From Roseococcus suduntuyensis (GTDB lineage: Bacteria > Pseudomonadota > Alphaproteobacteria > Acetobacterales > Acetobacteraceae): 64,000 nucleotides of DNA. A program made the position numbers and the translations under genes. Within the stretch, counting starts at the first letter, position 1, and the number at the start of each line of letters is the position of its first letter. Location: contig NZ_JACIDJ010000001.1 of NCBI RefSeq assembly GCF_014196305.1, forward strand, positions 585,683 through 649,682, given 5' to 3'. Of the stretch, positions 8,201 through 17,500 are shown piece by piece. Below the pieces are notes generated by a model. The model made no database searches. It saw only the letters and a list, made by a program, of their open reading frames with translations, and was not told the origin of the DNA.

Positions 8201-9773
8201 GGTTCCACAGCATCGGGCTCGGCGCCTGGAGCACCCCCGTCAACTCGCGGCGGAAGGCGGTGCGGAGGCGGAACAGGCCGGTGGGGGCGAAGGGGACGGA
8301 CTCCCAGGCGGCGTCCTGCAGCTTCGTCATCGCGGCCTCCTGCCCCGCGCGGTCGGGCGCGGCGAGCCAGGCCTGCACCTGTTCCTCGATGGCGGGGTCT
8401 TCCGGCCAGCCGAACCAGGCGCTCGCGCCATGCGCGCGGATGATGGGGCTGAGGCCCGGATTCGCGATACCGGGCGAGGGGAAGTTGGTGTTGTGCAGGC
8501 TCCAGCCGCCCTGGGTGGGAGGGGCCCGGTTGGCGCGGCGCGCGACGATGGTGGCCCAGTCGCTTTCCACCGCCTCGATGGTGACGCCGAGGCGGCGCAT
8601 GAGGTCCACGGTCAGGCGGCCCTGCTGGGTGACGGCGGGGAAGTCGCTGGGGTTGATGTGGACCAGGGTTTCGCCGCGATAGCCGGCTTCGCGCAGAGCC
8701 GCGCGCGCGCGGTCCATGGCCGCGGCGTTGCGCGGGGCAGCCTCGAATTCGCGGATGCCCGGCAGGCTGCACGGGAACATGGCGTGGCATTCCTGCCAAT
8801 CGCCCGGGATGGCGACGGCGGACATGAAGTCGCTCTGCACGATCAGGTCGCGGATGGCGCGGCGCACGCGCACATCGTCGAAGGGCTTGTGCAGGTGGTT
8901 GAAGCGCAGGAATCCTAGGAAGCCCAGCGGATCATAGATCTGGGTGCGGGTGTTGCGGTCGCGGTCCAGCACGGGAACCAGGTCCGGCAGGGGGTATTCG
9001 ATCCAGTCGATCTCACCGGTGCGGAGTGCCGCGGCGGCGGTGCCGCCATCCGGGATCCAGACCATCTCCAGCCGGTCGAAATGCACACGCTTGCCGCCGG
9101 AGGAGAGTTCCGCCGGTTCGTCGCGCGGGATGTAGCTTTCGTTCTTCGCATAGGCCGCGAAGGCGCCGGCGTTGAACTCGCCTGGCAGGAAGCGCCAGGG
9201 GCCGGAGCCGATGATCTCGGTGATCGCGCGGTCGGCCGGGGTGGCGGCGATGCGCGCGGGCATGATGAAGCAGGGGATGGTCATGATCTTCGCCAGCCCG
9301 TCCAGCAGGCTGGGGAAGGGGCGGTGCAGGCGGAAGATGATGCGCCTGTCGTCGGGCGCTGACAGTTCGGCGGTGGCCTGCATCAGCACCTGGCCGAAGC
9401 CGTCGCGCACCGCCCAACGGCGGATGGAGGCCACGCAGTCCCGCGCCAGCACGGGTTCGCCGTCATGGAAGCGCAAACCTTCGCGCAGGGTGATGGTCCA
9501 GGTGAGGCCATCGGGCGCGACCTCATGCCCCGCCGCCATCTGCGGCCGCGGGCGCAGCTGCGCGTCCACGCCATAGAGCGTGTCGAAGACGCAATTGCCG
9601 TGCGTGGAGGTGATGGTGGTCAGGTTGAACACCGGGTCCAGCGCGGCGAGGCCCGCCTGCGGCATGAAGCGCAGGGTGCGGGCGCGGGCATTCTGGGCGG
9701 TGGCGGGGGCGGCCAAGCCGGCCGCCAAGGGCGCGGCCAGGACGTGACGGCGATTGAGGCGAAGGGCGTTCAC
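8187..9773 (-). CDS. ABC transporter substrate-binding protein (SBP_bac_5, DppA/OppA family)
   Basis: A 528-residue periplasmic solute-binding protein of the extracellular family 5, which usually feeds di-/oligopeptide or related ABC importers. The N-terminus LRLNRRHVLAAPLAAGLAAPATAQ is a twin-arginine-type signal with an AxA-like cleavage site. Typical family segments follow: TSTHGNCVFDTLYG, LTWTITLREGLRFHDGEPV, and DLMRRLGVTIEAVESDW. The start is a GTG at 9773 placed six bases after GGAGG; the overlapping ATG is out of frame. No permease or ATPase gene adjoins it. A TPP riboswitch lies just upstream on the same strand, so the ligand may be thiamine-related rather than a peptide. Confidence 0.87.
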   Translation of the reverse strand: MNALRLNRRHVLAAPLAAGLAAPATAQNARARTLRFMPQAGLAALDPVFNLTTITSTHGNCVFDTLYGVDAQLRPRPQMAAGHEVAPDGLTWTITLREGLRFHDGEPVLARDCVASIRRWAVRDGFGQVLMQATAELSAPDDRRIIFRLHRPFPSLLDGLAKIMTIPCFIMPARIAATPADRAITEIIGSGPWRFLPGEFNAGAFAAYAKNESYIPRDEPAELSSGGKRVHFDRLEMVWIPDGGTAAAALRTGEIDWIEYPLPDLVPVLDRDRNTRTQIYDPLGFLGFLRFNHLHKPFDDVRVRRAIRDLIVQSDFMSAVAIPGDWQECHAMFPCSLPGIREFEAAPRNAAAMDRARAALREAGYRGETLVHINPSDFPAVTQQGRLTVDLMRRLGVTIEAVESDWATIVARRANRAPPTQGGWSLHNTNFPSPGIANPGLSPIIRAHGASAWFGWPEDPAIEEQVQAWLAAPDRAGQEAAMTKLQDAAWESVPFAPTGLFRLRTAFRRELTGVLQAPSPMLWNLRRG

Positions 9774-9816
9774 GCATTTCCTCCATGCGGCCCGGAACGC
9801 ACGCAGGAAGGGGGTC

Positions 9817-9835
9817 GCGCGGCGGGATGCCGCGC
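9817..9835 (-). promoter_or_regulatory. Perfect 7-bp hairpin between riboswitch and coding region
   Basis: On the minus strand GCGCGGC, loop ATCCC, GCCGCGC form a perfect stem seven bases after the TPP aptamer and about 43 bases before the GTG start. A short C/T-rich run follows (gaccccctt) rather than a U-tract. It is well placed to be part of the riboswitch expression platform, acting as terminator or anti-sequester, but this is inference. Confidence 0.45.
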
Positions 9836-9841
9836 CTCGTC

Positions 9842-9934
9842 CACCGCTCCCTTCGCCGGTCCGAACCGGATCAGGTTCCAAGGCTCGCGGGATGCATCCC
9901 GCCTCTCAGCCCAGCGTCAGGGCTCACCCAGGTG
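9842..9934 (-). promoter_or_regulatory. TPP riboswitch (THI element)
   Basis: Read on the minus strand this segment has the thiamine pyrophosphate aptamer signatures in order: a 5' CACC-GGGTGAGCC block, the conserved GCTGAGAGG of the pyrimidine-sensing arm, a variable GGGATGCATCCCG hairpin (GGGATG/CATCCC), then GAACCTGATC-CGGTTCGGACCG-GCGAAGGGA of the pyrophosphate arm, closed by GGTG pairing with the opening CACC. It sits 68 bases upstream of the GTG start of the SBP_bac_5 gene, so thiamine status should control that gene. Recognition of the aptamer is strong; whether it acts on transcription or translation is unknown. Confidence 0.93.
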
Positions 9935-9989
9935 ACGGAATGAGGTTTGCGCCGGTTGCGGGCGGGCGACAAGAGGCTTGCACGAAGTT

Positions 9990-10020
9990 AGATGTCGAAC
10001 TAGATAGTAAGATATCGAAC
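9990..10020. promoter_or_regulatory. Direct-repeat operator, probably for the MarR regulator
   Basis: Two copies of AGATRTCGAAC (9990-10000 and 10010-10020) are spaced exactly 20 bases start to start, about two helical turns, in an AT-rich patch directly upstream of the nitroreductase-marR operon. The first copy ends only 36 bases before the ATG. This is the kind of site a MarR-family repressor encoded in the same operon would use for autoregulation. Assignment to this regulator is inference. Confidence 0.55.
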
Positions 10021-10036
10021 GAAAGGAGCCTGCCCC

Positions 10037-11164
10037 ATGTCCCCCACCCGTCGCTGTTTCCTGGCCGCCTCCGGCGCCACGCTGATGACCCTCCAAGCCG
10101 GGATGGTCCGCAGCCAGCCCTTGGTCGGGCCGCTCGCGCCCTGGGCCGTCGCCGGCGCCACCGCCGCCGACCCGCGCGTCGCCGCCATGGCCTGGGCGGT
10201 GCTGGCCCCCAACCCGCACAACCGCCAGCCCTGGGCTCTGCGGCTGGTCGGTGAGAACAAAGCCCTGCTGTTCTGTGACCTGGACCGCCGCCTGCCCGCG
10301 ACCGACCCCTTCGACCGGCAGATCGTGATCGGCCTGGGCTGCTTCCTGGAACTCTTCCGCATGGCGGCGGCCGAGCGCGGGCTGCATGCCGCCCTCACCC
10401 CCTTCCCCGAGGGCGAACCCGCCCCGCGCCTCGACGCCCGGCCCGTCGCGCGCATTACCCTGCGGCCCGGCGGCGCGAAGGATCCGCTGTTTGCCGCCGT
10501 GCCCCAGCGCCGCAGCGCGAAGCAGCCCTATGACGTCGCGCGGCCCCTGCCCGAGGGCACCCAGGCGCGCCTCGCCACCGCGCTGCTGGAACCGTCGCGG
10601 CTTGGGCTGGCCGATGGCGATGTGGCGGCCCTGCGCGACCTCACCTGGCGCGCGTGGGTGATCGAGGCGAACAGCCCCGAGGCCTGGGGCGAAAGCGTGG
10701 AACTTTCGCGGCTTGGCTCAGCAGCAGTGGCGGCCCGGCCGGACGGCATTTCCCTCTGGGGTCCGCAATTCGACGCCATGCTGGCACGGGGCGAACTCAG
10801 CCATGCGGCGATGCGCCCCGGCCAGCCCGGCCACGCCTTCGCCATGCGGCAATACGAGGCGATGCTGGGTGCCACCAACGCCTATGTCTGGCTGACCACG
10901 CCGGGCAACAGCCGCGCCGAGCAACTCGCCGCCGGCCGTGACTGGCTGCGGCTGAACCTGGCGGCGACCGCGGCGGGCCTCGCCATGCAGCCCGTCAGCC
11001 AGGCCTTGCAGGAATTCCCCGAGATGGCGGAGCCCCATGCCGAGATGCCGCGCCTGCTGAACGCCACCGGCACGGTGCAGATGCTGGGCCGCGTCGGCTT
11101 CGCCACGCGTCCCGCCCCCCCCACCCCCCGCTGGCCCGCGGAATCGCGTATCCTGCCTGGGTGA
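10037..11164 (+). CDS. Tat-exported nitroreductase-family protein (Acg-like)
   Basis: A 375-residue protein with a twin-arginine signal (SPTRRCFLAASGATLMTL) and the nitroreductase-like fold of the Acg/TAT-translocated group, likely binding FMN. The AVLAPNPHNRQPWALRL segment at about residues 54-70 is the characteristic N-terminal FMN-contact motif, and AAGLAMQPVSQALQEF near the C-terminus fits the family. The electron acceptor is unknown. A good ribosome site (GAAAGGAG) precedes the ATG. It overlaps the marR gene by four bases, so the two are co-translated, and a paired direct repeat sits in the promoter region. Confidence 0.82.
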   Translation: MSPTRRCFLAASGATLMTLQAGMVRSQPLVGPLAPWAVAGATAADPRVAAMAWAVLAPNPHNRQPWALRLVGENKALLFCDLDRRLPATDPFDRQIVIGLGCFLELFRMAAAERGLHAALTPFPEGEPAPRLDARPVARITLRPGGAKDPLFAAVPQRRSAKQPYDVARPLPEGTQARLATALLEPSRLGLADGDVAALRDLTWRAWVIEANSPEAWGESVELSRLGSAAVAARPDGISLWGPQFDAMLARGELSHAAMRPGQPGHAFAMRQYEAMLGATNAYVWLTTPGNSRAEQLAAGRDWLRLNLAATAAGLAMQPVSQALQEFPEMAEPHAEMPRLLNATGTVQMLGRVGFATRPAPPTPRWPAESRILPG

Positions 11165-11607
11165 ATGACCAGGACCCCGCCCTCTTCGCCCTGCTGAACG
11201 AGATCGGCATCATCGAGCAGCTGGCGCGCAACCGCTTCGAACGCGCGCAGCCCGACGGGCTGCGCCTGCCCCACTTCACCGTGTTGAACCACATGGTGCG
11301 GCTGGGCGATGGGAAGACGCCGGGCCAGCTCGCCCGCGCCTTCCAGCTCACCAAGGCCACCATGACCAACACGCTGCAACGGCTGGAGGCACGGGGTTTC
11401 ATCCGCCTCGAACCCGACCCGGACGACGCGCGGGCCAAGCGCGTCTTCCTCACGCCCGAGGGTCGCGCCCGGCGCGAGGAAGCCGTGGCCTTCACCGCCA
11501 CCGACCTCGCGGCGCTGGCGCAGCGCGCCGATATTCGGGCCGACGCCCTGCTCGCTCCGCTGCGCGCGCTCCGCACCGCGCTGGACCGGGACCCGCGGCG
11601 CAACTGA
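11161..11607 (+). CDS. MarR-family transcriptional regulator
   Basis: A 148-residue winged-helix repressor. The N-terminal helix leads into the DNA-binding region TPGQLARAFQLTKATMTNTLQRLEARGF (about residues 58-84; recognition helix LTKATMTNTLQRL), then the wing with the family's DPDDARAKRVFLTPEGRA signature. The start is a GTG whose last bases overlap the TGA of the nitroreductase gene (GTGA), so expression is coupled. It probably represses its own operon in response to a phenolic, quinone or oxidant ligand, judging from the partner enzyme and the upstream direct repeats; the ligand is not readable. Confidence 0.9.
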   Translation: MNDQDPALFALLNEIGIIEQLARNRFERAQPDGLRLPHFTVLNHMVRLGDGKTPGQLARAFQLTKATMTNTLQRLEARGFIRLEPDPDDARAKRVFLTPEGRARREEAVAFTATDLAALAQRADIRADALLAPLRALRTALDRDPRRN

Positions 11608-11705
11608 AACAGGCGCCATCATGCGCGCAATGGTGGCAAGTCTTGCCTGATGATTGATAGGCTCCCCCGTCGGCCCCGGAATGAGGGCCGCTCGGGAGAA
11701 CGTCC

Positions 11706-12701
11706 ATGACCTTGTCTCGTCCCACCCTGTCGCGTCGGGGTGCCTTGGCCCTGCCCGCCCTGCTGGGCCTGCCCACCCTCGCCTCGGCCGCCGCGCCGCC
11801 GGTCGGCACGCAGGTGCCGGCCTGGTATCGCTTCCGCATCGGCAGCTTCGAGGCGACCGTCATCTCCGACGGCCATTTGCCGCTGGGCAAGCCCGCCGAC
11901 GGCTTTCCCACCGCCCCCCCGCAAGAACTGGCGCAGGTGCTGCAGGACGCCTTCCTGCCCTCCGAGTCCGTGGTGCTGGAACAGAACCTGCTGGTGGTGA
12001 ACACCGGCACCCAGATGGTGCTGTTCGACACCGGCATGGGCGAAAGCATGGGCGATGCCAGCCGCATGTTCGGTCCCACCACCGGGCGCATGGTGGCGAA
12101 CCTTCGCGCCGCCGGCATAGATCCCGCGCGCATCGACATGGTGGTGCTGACCCACGCCCATTGCGACCATTGCTGGGGCCTGGTGGACGCGCAGGGCGCC
12201 AAGGTCTTCCCCAACGCCCAGGTGGCCCTGCACGAGGCGGACCTCTCCTTCTGGACCAATGACGCGAACAAGCGCGGCCCGGCCTTCATGGAGGTCTTCA
12301 TCGAGGGCGCGAAGCGAAACCTCAACGCCTATCGCGACCGCATGGTGATGCTGCGCAACGAACAGCCGGTGCTGCCCGGCATCATCGCGCTGCACACGCC
12401 GGGGCACACGGTGGGGCACACCACCTTCGCCATCTCCAGCGGCGGGCAGACGGTGGTGAACTGGGGGGATCTGGCGCACCACCACGCCATCATGCTGCGG
12501 CATCCGGGCTGGGAATTCGCCTATGACACCGACGCCGCGCAATCGGCCCGCAGCCGCACCCGCATGCTGGACCGGCTGGCGACCGACCGGCACGCGGTGC
12601 TGTCCTACCACTTCCCCTGGCCGGGGCTGGGGAACATCGCGCGGCAGGGCAATGCCTTCGCCTGGGTGGCGGCGCCGATGAACGTGACGGGGGTGGGTTA
12701 G
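11706..12701 (+). CDS. Exported metallo-beta-lactamase-fold hydrolase
   Basis: A 331-residue MBL-fold enzyme with a twin-arginine signal (LSRRGALALPALLGLPTLASAA). The metal site is complete: THAHCDHCWG (HxHxDH, about residue 150), a His in HTPGHTVGHT (about 236), an Asp in NWGDLAHHH, and a late His in SYHFPWPG. The length and the pattern of motifs resemble the AHL-lactonase/AttM-like and methyl-parathion-hydrolase-like group, which hydrolyse lactones or esters. The natural substrate is not known. A GGGAGA ribosome site precedes the ATG. Its end overlaps the convergent OmpA-like gene by four bases. Confidence 0.87.
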   Translation: MTLSRPTLSRRGALALPALLGLPTLASAAAPPVGTQVPAWYRFRIGSFEATVISDGHLPLGKPADGFPTAPPQELAQVLQDAFLPSESVVLEQNLLVVNTGTQMVLFDTGMGESMGDASRMFGPTTGRMVANLRAAGIDPARIDMVVLTHAHCDHCWGLVDAQGAKVFPNAQVALHEADLSFWTNDANKRGPAFMEVFIEGAKRNLNAYRDRMVMLRNEQPVLPGIIALHTPGHTVGHTTFAISSGGQTVVNWGDLAHHHAIMLRHPGWEFAYDTDAAQSARSRTRMLDRLATDRHAVLSYHFPWPGLGNIARQGNAFAWVAAPMNVTGVG

Positions 12702-13210
12702 GGCGAGTAGCGGATGGGAATGCCCGGGTCTGGTTCCGGCGCCGGCGCAGGCGCCGGTGCCTCCGGCCGCGCCGGGCGGTCGAGGCTCGGCAGCACGATC
12801 ACACGCACGCCGGCCTGCCGGTCGCCACGGCCAGGGGTGAAGCCGCGGGTGCGCGCCTCGGCGCGGATGCGGTCCCGCTCCACGCCCAGGCGCGAGAGTT
12901 CCTCCGCCACGGCCCGCGCGCGGCGGGCGGCCAGGCGGCTCGCGGTCTGGGCGCCACCCTCCTCGGCGGCGGCATAGCCCAGCACGCAGATGTTGCGGTG
13001 ATGGTCCTCGCGCGCCGCCTCGGCCAGCGGCGCCAGGGCGGCGGCGGCGCCCTCCGGCAGCCGGTCGGCGTTGCGGGCGAAGCGCAGGCTGGCGGTGTCC
13101 TCCTCCAGCTCCTCCACGCCCACGCAGCTGAAGTCGCGCGGCTGGGCGCCCAAAGGGGTGACGCCGGAGCCGGCCAGCAGCAGCAGGGCCAGCGCCAGCC
13201 GCAGCCTCAT
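12698..13210 (-). CDS. OmpA-like domain envelope protein
   Basis: A 170-residue secreted protein: a signal peptide (MRLRLALALLLLAGSGVTPLGA), a short linker, then an OmpA-C-like peptidoglycan-associating fold (about residues 45-135) with ICVLGYAAAEEGG, ASRLAARRARAVAEELSRLGV and DRIRAEARTRG. A proline/alanine-rich C-terminal tail ends it. The region is shorter and more divergent than classical OmpA domains, so peptidoglycan binding is inferred. Its ATG overlaps the stop of the JmjC/cupin gene by four bases, so the two are coupled. Confidence 0.72.
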   Translation of the reverse strand: MRLRLALALLLLAGSGVTPLGAQPRDFSCVGVEELEEDTASLRFARNADRLPEGAAAALAPLAEAAREDHHRNICVLGYAAAEEGGAQTASRLAARRARAVAEELSRLGVERDRIRAEARTRGFTPGRGDRQAGVRVIVLPSLDRPARPEAPAPAPAPEPDPGIPIRYSP

Positions 13211-14433
13211 GTCGGCACCAGCAGCCCGGCCTCGCGCAGGCGGGAGAGAAGGGCGGGCGCATCGGCGCCAGGATGGGCGCCGCGCAGCTCGGCCTCGGTC
13301 ACGTCGGGGCGGCCCAGCAGCCATTGCGCGGCCTCGGCCTCGGGCGGTGTCAGCGGCATGACGCCCGCGCCGGTCTTGAGCACCCATTCCGCGCCGCGCC
13401 GCACCGGCTTCGCGCCACCGGCCACCACGCGGAAGGCGCCGCCCTCCTCGGCGGCGCCGGCGCCGCTGGAGGCCGCGGCCAGGCCGCGCCAGGCCAGCAG
13501 GTCATTGCCGCCGCGGTGGAAGCGGTAGTTGGCGACGAAGCCTTCCAGCACCTCCATCACCTTGGGGTCCTTGGCGAGTTCCGCGAGCCGCGCGCCCAAC
13601 TGTCCCGCGCGCTGCGTCAGCGCGAATTTCGCGGGGGCCGAGCCATCCTGGCGCGGCAAGGGCTGGCGGAAGAGCGGTTCGTAGAGGATGCGCTCCATCA
13701 GGATGTTCAGGATGTCCATGCCCACCGGCGCGTGCGCGCCATAGGCGACATGGACGCTGGTGGGCGCCTCGGCCAGGGCGTCGTGATACCAGCCGCGCGG
13801 CAGATAGAGCAGGTCACCGGTCTTGATGGTGACCTTGGCGCGCAGCTTGCCCTTGGCCTTCTCGTGGTGCTCCTGCGGCTGGCCCCGGAACAGCGGGTGG
13901 GCGATGGGCCATTCGGCGCGGCCTTCCCAGATGTTCCAGGCCTTCTCGCCCTCCACCTGCACGGCCCAGACGTCATGGGTGTCGTAATGGGCGTGGAAGG
14001 CCTTGTGGCTCTGCCAGGAGATGTAGACGTTTGCCTGGGCCTTCCCCAGCCCCGCGCCCTCGATCGCCTCGCTGACCGAAGCCAGGCCCGGCGTCAGGCT
14101 GTCCACGTCGTTCATCACGACCGAGGCGCCCTTGGCCACCCAGTCGCGCACCTTGGCGGCGACGGGCTGGAGAAGCTGCTGCGGGGTGTCGCGGGCGGTG
14201 GCCGGCGTGCAATAGGCCTCGGCCGGGATGGAGCCGCTGTCCAGCACCAACTTCAGGCTCTGGCTGGTCCAGATATGCGTCATGTCCAGCAGCCGGTTGA
14301 TCTGCCGCCAGGACAGCACCGAGGCGAATTTCGCCGGGTCCCCGCGCAGGTGCAACGGCTGCTTGTCGTGATATTCGGCGAAGAACTGCTCCACGCTCAT
14401 CGGCGCCAGCAGCTGGGCGAGGGTCATGGTCAT
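13207..14433 (-). CDS. JmjC/cupin-4 domain oxygenase (ribosomal-oxygenase-like)
   Basis: About 408 residues with a JmjC-type cupin that would use Fe(II) and 2-oxoglutarate. The iron facial triad is visible as HAHYDTHDVW (His-x-Asp) near residue 145 and the later His in YLPRGWYHDALA (near residue 210). Its N-terminal segment MSVEQFFAEYHDKQPLHLRGDP and the C-terminal winged-helix-like region resemble the YcfD/RoxA group of ribosomal-protein hydroxylases, but many homologs are untested. Start is uncertain between ATGs at 14451, 14433 and 14427; none has a clear ribosome site. It is followed by the overlapping OmpA-like gene. Confidence 0.78.
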   Translation of the reverse strand: MTMTLAQLLAPMSVEQFFAEYHDKQPLHLRGDPAKFASVLSWRQINRLLDMTHIWTSQSLKLVLDSGSIPAEAYCTPATARDTPQQLLQPVAAKVRDWVAKGASVVMNDVDSLTPGLASVSEAIEGAGLGKAQANVYISWQSHKAFHAHYDTHDVWAVQVEGEKAWNIWEGRAEWPIAHPLFRGQPQEHHEKAKGKLRAKVTIKTGDLLYLPRGWYHDALAEAPTSVHVAYGAHAPVGMDILNILMERILYEPLFRQPLPRQDGSAPAKFALTQRAGQLGARLAELAKDPKVMEVLEGFVANYRFHRGGNDLLAWRGLAAASSGAGAAEEGGAFRVVAGGAKPVRRGAEWVLKTGAGVMPLTPPEAEAAQWLLGRPDVTEAELRGAHPGADAPALLSRLREAGLLVPT

Positions 14434-14576
14434 GCGGGCAGGATAGACCATCCGCCCCGCATCGCGCCATGCCGCCACCGGGAGGGTTGCAGCCCGGGGG
14501 GCGGCGGCCAAGATCAGGGCTGTTACCGGCCAGCCGGCCGCAAGAACGGGCCAATCGCGCCCAGGAAGGAATGCAT

Positions 14577-17500
14577 ATGCCAGAAGCGCCGCACACCCCG
14601 GACCCGGTGCGCGAGGAGGTCTTCCATGGCGCGCTGGGGGTGCTGCATGGCGCGCCACGCGGCGCCCAGCCCCTGCTGCGCCCGCTCTTCGAGGGCATCC
14701 CCACCGCCGAACTCGCCGCGCGCTCGCCCGAGGCGCTGGCGGCTGCCGCCGCCTCCCTGGCCGGCCTCGCCGCCCAGCGCGCCCCAGGCGAAATCCGGCT
14801 GCGTCTCTTCCCGCCCGGCGGCGGGCGCGGGCCGCATGCGGTGGTCGAGATCGTCAATGACGACATGCCCTTCCTGGTGGACAGCGTCCTGGCCTCGCTG
14901 AACCGCTCCGGCCGGGTGGTGCGGGAATTCCTGCACCCCATCCTGGCCGTAACGCGCGACGGCGCCGGCGCCCTGCACGCCCTGGGCGAGGGCGAGGCGC
15001 GCGAAAGCCTCATGCGCGTCACCATCGCCGGGACGCCCGCGCACATGCTGCCCGGCACCGAGCCCGGAGACTGGGCGGAGGTGGAGGCCGCGCTGCGCCG
15101 CACCCTGGCCGACACCCAGCTCGCCGTGCGGGACTTCCCCGCCATGCTCTCCCTGCTGGACCAGGCGGCCGAGGAGGTGCGCGGCCATGGCGAGGCGGCG
15201 GAATTCCTGGGCTGGCTGCGCGACGAGAACTTCGTGCTGCTGGGCCACCGCCGCCTGATGCTGGACGCGGATGGCGCGCGCATGGTGGCCGAGGAAAATC
15301 TCGGCCTGCTGCGCGACATGACGCTGCCCGTCTTCGACGCGCTGCGCGGCCTGCCCGAATTGCCGGAGGCCATCCGGACCTCGCTGCTCGGCGTGCAGGC
15401 CGTGCGGGTGGCCAAGGCCAATATGCGCAGCACCGTGCATCGCCCACAGCACGCCGATGTGGTGGCGACGCGCATCCAGGATGCGTCAGGGCGCGTGCTG
15501 GGCGTGCGGCTCTTCGTGGGGCTGTTCGCGGCGGCCGCCTACAACCGCAACCCGCGCTCCATCCCGTTGCTGCGTGGCAAGGTGGAGCGCATCCTGGACG
15601 CCTCCGGCATCCGGCCCGACAGCCATGACGGCCGCGCGCTGCGCAACGCGCTGGACACCTGGCCGCGCGACGAACTGTTCCAGGCGAGCGAGGAGGCGGT
15701 GCTGGAAGGCGCACGCATCGCACTCGACCTCGCCATCCGGCCGCGTCCGGCGCTGTTCACGCGGCGCGACCCCTTCGGGCGCTTCGTCTCCATCATCGCC
15801 TGGCTGCCGCGCGAGGGGTTCGACACGAAGCAGCGCGAGAAGGTGGGCGGCATCCTGGCCCGCGCGCATGGCGGGCGGTTGTCCGCCTTCCACATTGCGC
15901 TCGGGGATTCGCCGCTGGCGCGCATCCACTACATCGTGGGCACGGACCCCGCCCATGCGGTGATGCCCGACCACGCCGCGCTGGAAGCCGCGATCGCCCA
16001 GGCCGTGCGCGCCTTCCCAGACCGCCTGGCCGAGGCGCTGAGCGAGGAGCTGGGCGAGGCCCGCGCCACCACCCTGCTGGGCCGCTGGGGCGATGCCTTC
16101 CCGGCCTCCTACCGCGATGGCGTGACCGCCGCCCAGGCCCTGGCCGACCTGCATCTGGCCGAGGCCGCGCTGGCCGCGCAGCGCCCGCGCGCGGAGCTGC
16201 ACCACCTGCCCGGCGAAGGCCCGCGCCGCCTCACCCTGCGCCTCGCCAGTCCCGGCCATGCGCTGGCGCTGGCCGACGTGCTGCCGCTGTTCGAGAGCCT
16301 CGACCTGCGCGCCATCGAGGAGCAGCCCTATCGGCTGGCCCCGCGCGGGGTGGAGGGGCTGGTGCTGCACATCTTCCAGCTTGAGGCCGGGGCGGATTGC
16401 CCGGAGGAACGCTTCGCGCCCCTGCTGGACGCGCTGTCGGCCCTGCTGGAGGGCCATGCGGAGACGGATGGCTTCAACCGCCTGGTGCTGCGCGCGGGCC
16501 TGTCCTGGCGGGAATGCTGGGTGCTGCGGGCGATGTTCCGCTGGCTGAAGCAGGTGGGCTTCGCCTTCTCGCAGGGCTCGGTGGAGACGGCGCTGGTGGC
16601 GAACCCGCAGGCGGCGCGGCTGCTGCTGGAAATCTTCGCCGCGCGCTTCGACCCTGAGGCCGCCGCGCGCGACGAGGCCGCGCTGGAAACCCGGTGGGAC
16701 GCGCTGCTGGACGCGGTGGCGGACCCCGATTGCGACCGCATCCTGGCCCGGCTGCGGCACATGCTGGACGGCATGCTGCGGACCAATTTCTACCAGGGCA
16801 AAGCCTACCTCGCCTTCAAGCTGGACAGTGCCGCGGCGGGCGACATGCCGCAGCCCCGCCCCTGGCGGGAAATCTTCGTGCATTCGCCGTCCATGGAGGG
16901 CTGCCACCTGCGCGCCGGCCCCGTGGCGCGCGGCGGCATCCGCTGGTCCGACCGGCGCGAGGATTTCCGCAGCGAGGTGCTGGACCTGATGAAGGCGCAG
17001 CGCCTGAAGAATGTCGTCATCGTGCCCACGGGTGCGAAGGGCGGCTTCGTGTTGAAGGGCACGGTCCCGTCCCAGCGCGAGGCCTTCATGGCCACCGGCA
17101 TCGCCGCCTATTCCACGCTGATCCGCGGCATGCTGGACGTGACCGACAACCTGCACGGCACGGAGGTGGTGCCGCCGCCTTCCGTGGTGCGGCGCGATGG
17201 CGACGACCCCTACATCGTCGCCGCCGCCGACAAGGGCACGGCCACCTTCAGCGACATCGCCAATGGGCTTTCCGCCGAATACGGCTTCTGGCTGGGCGAT
17301 GCCTTCGCTTCCGGCGGGTCGGCGGGCTATGACCACAAGGGCATGGGCATCACCGCCCGCGGCGCCTGGGTGATGGTGGAACGCCATTTCCAGGAGGCGC
17401 TGGGCCGCTCCATCCACGATGCGCCCTTCACCTGCGCCGGCGTGGGCGACATGTCGGGCGACGTGTTCGGCAATGGGCTGCTGGTCTCGCGCCAGACGAA

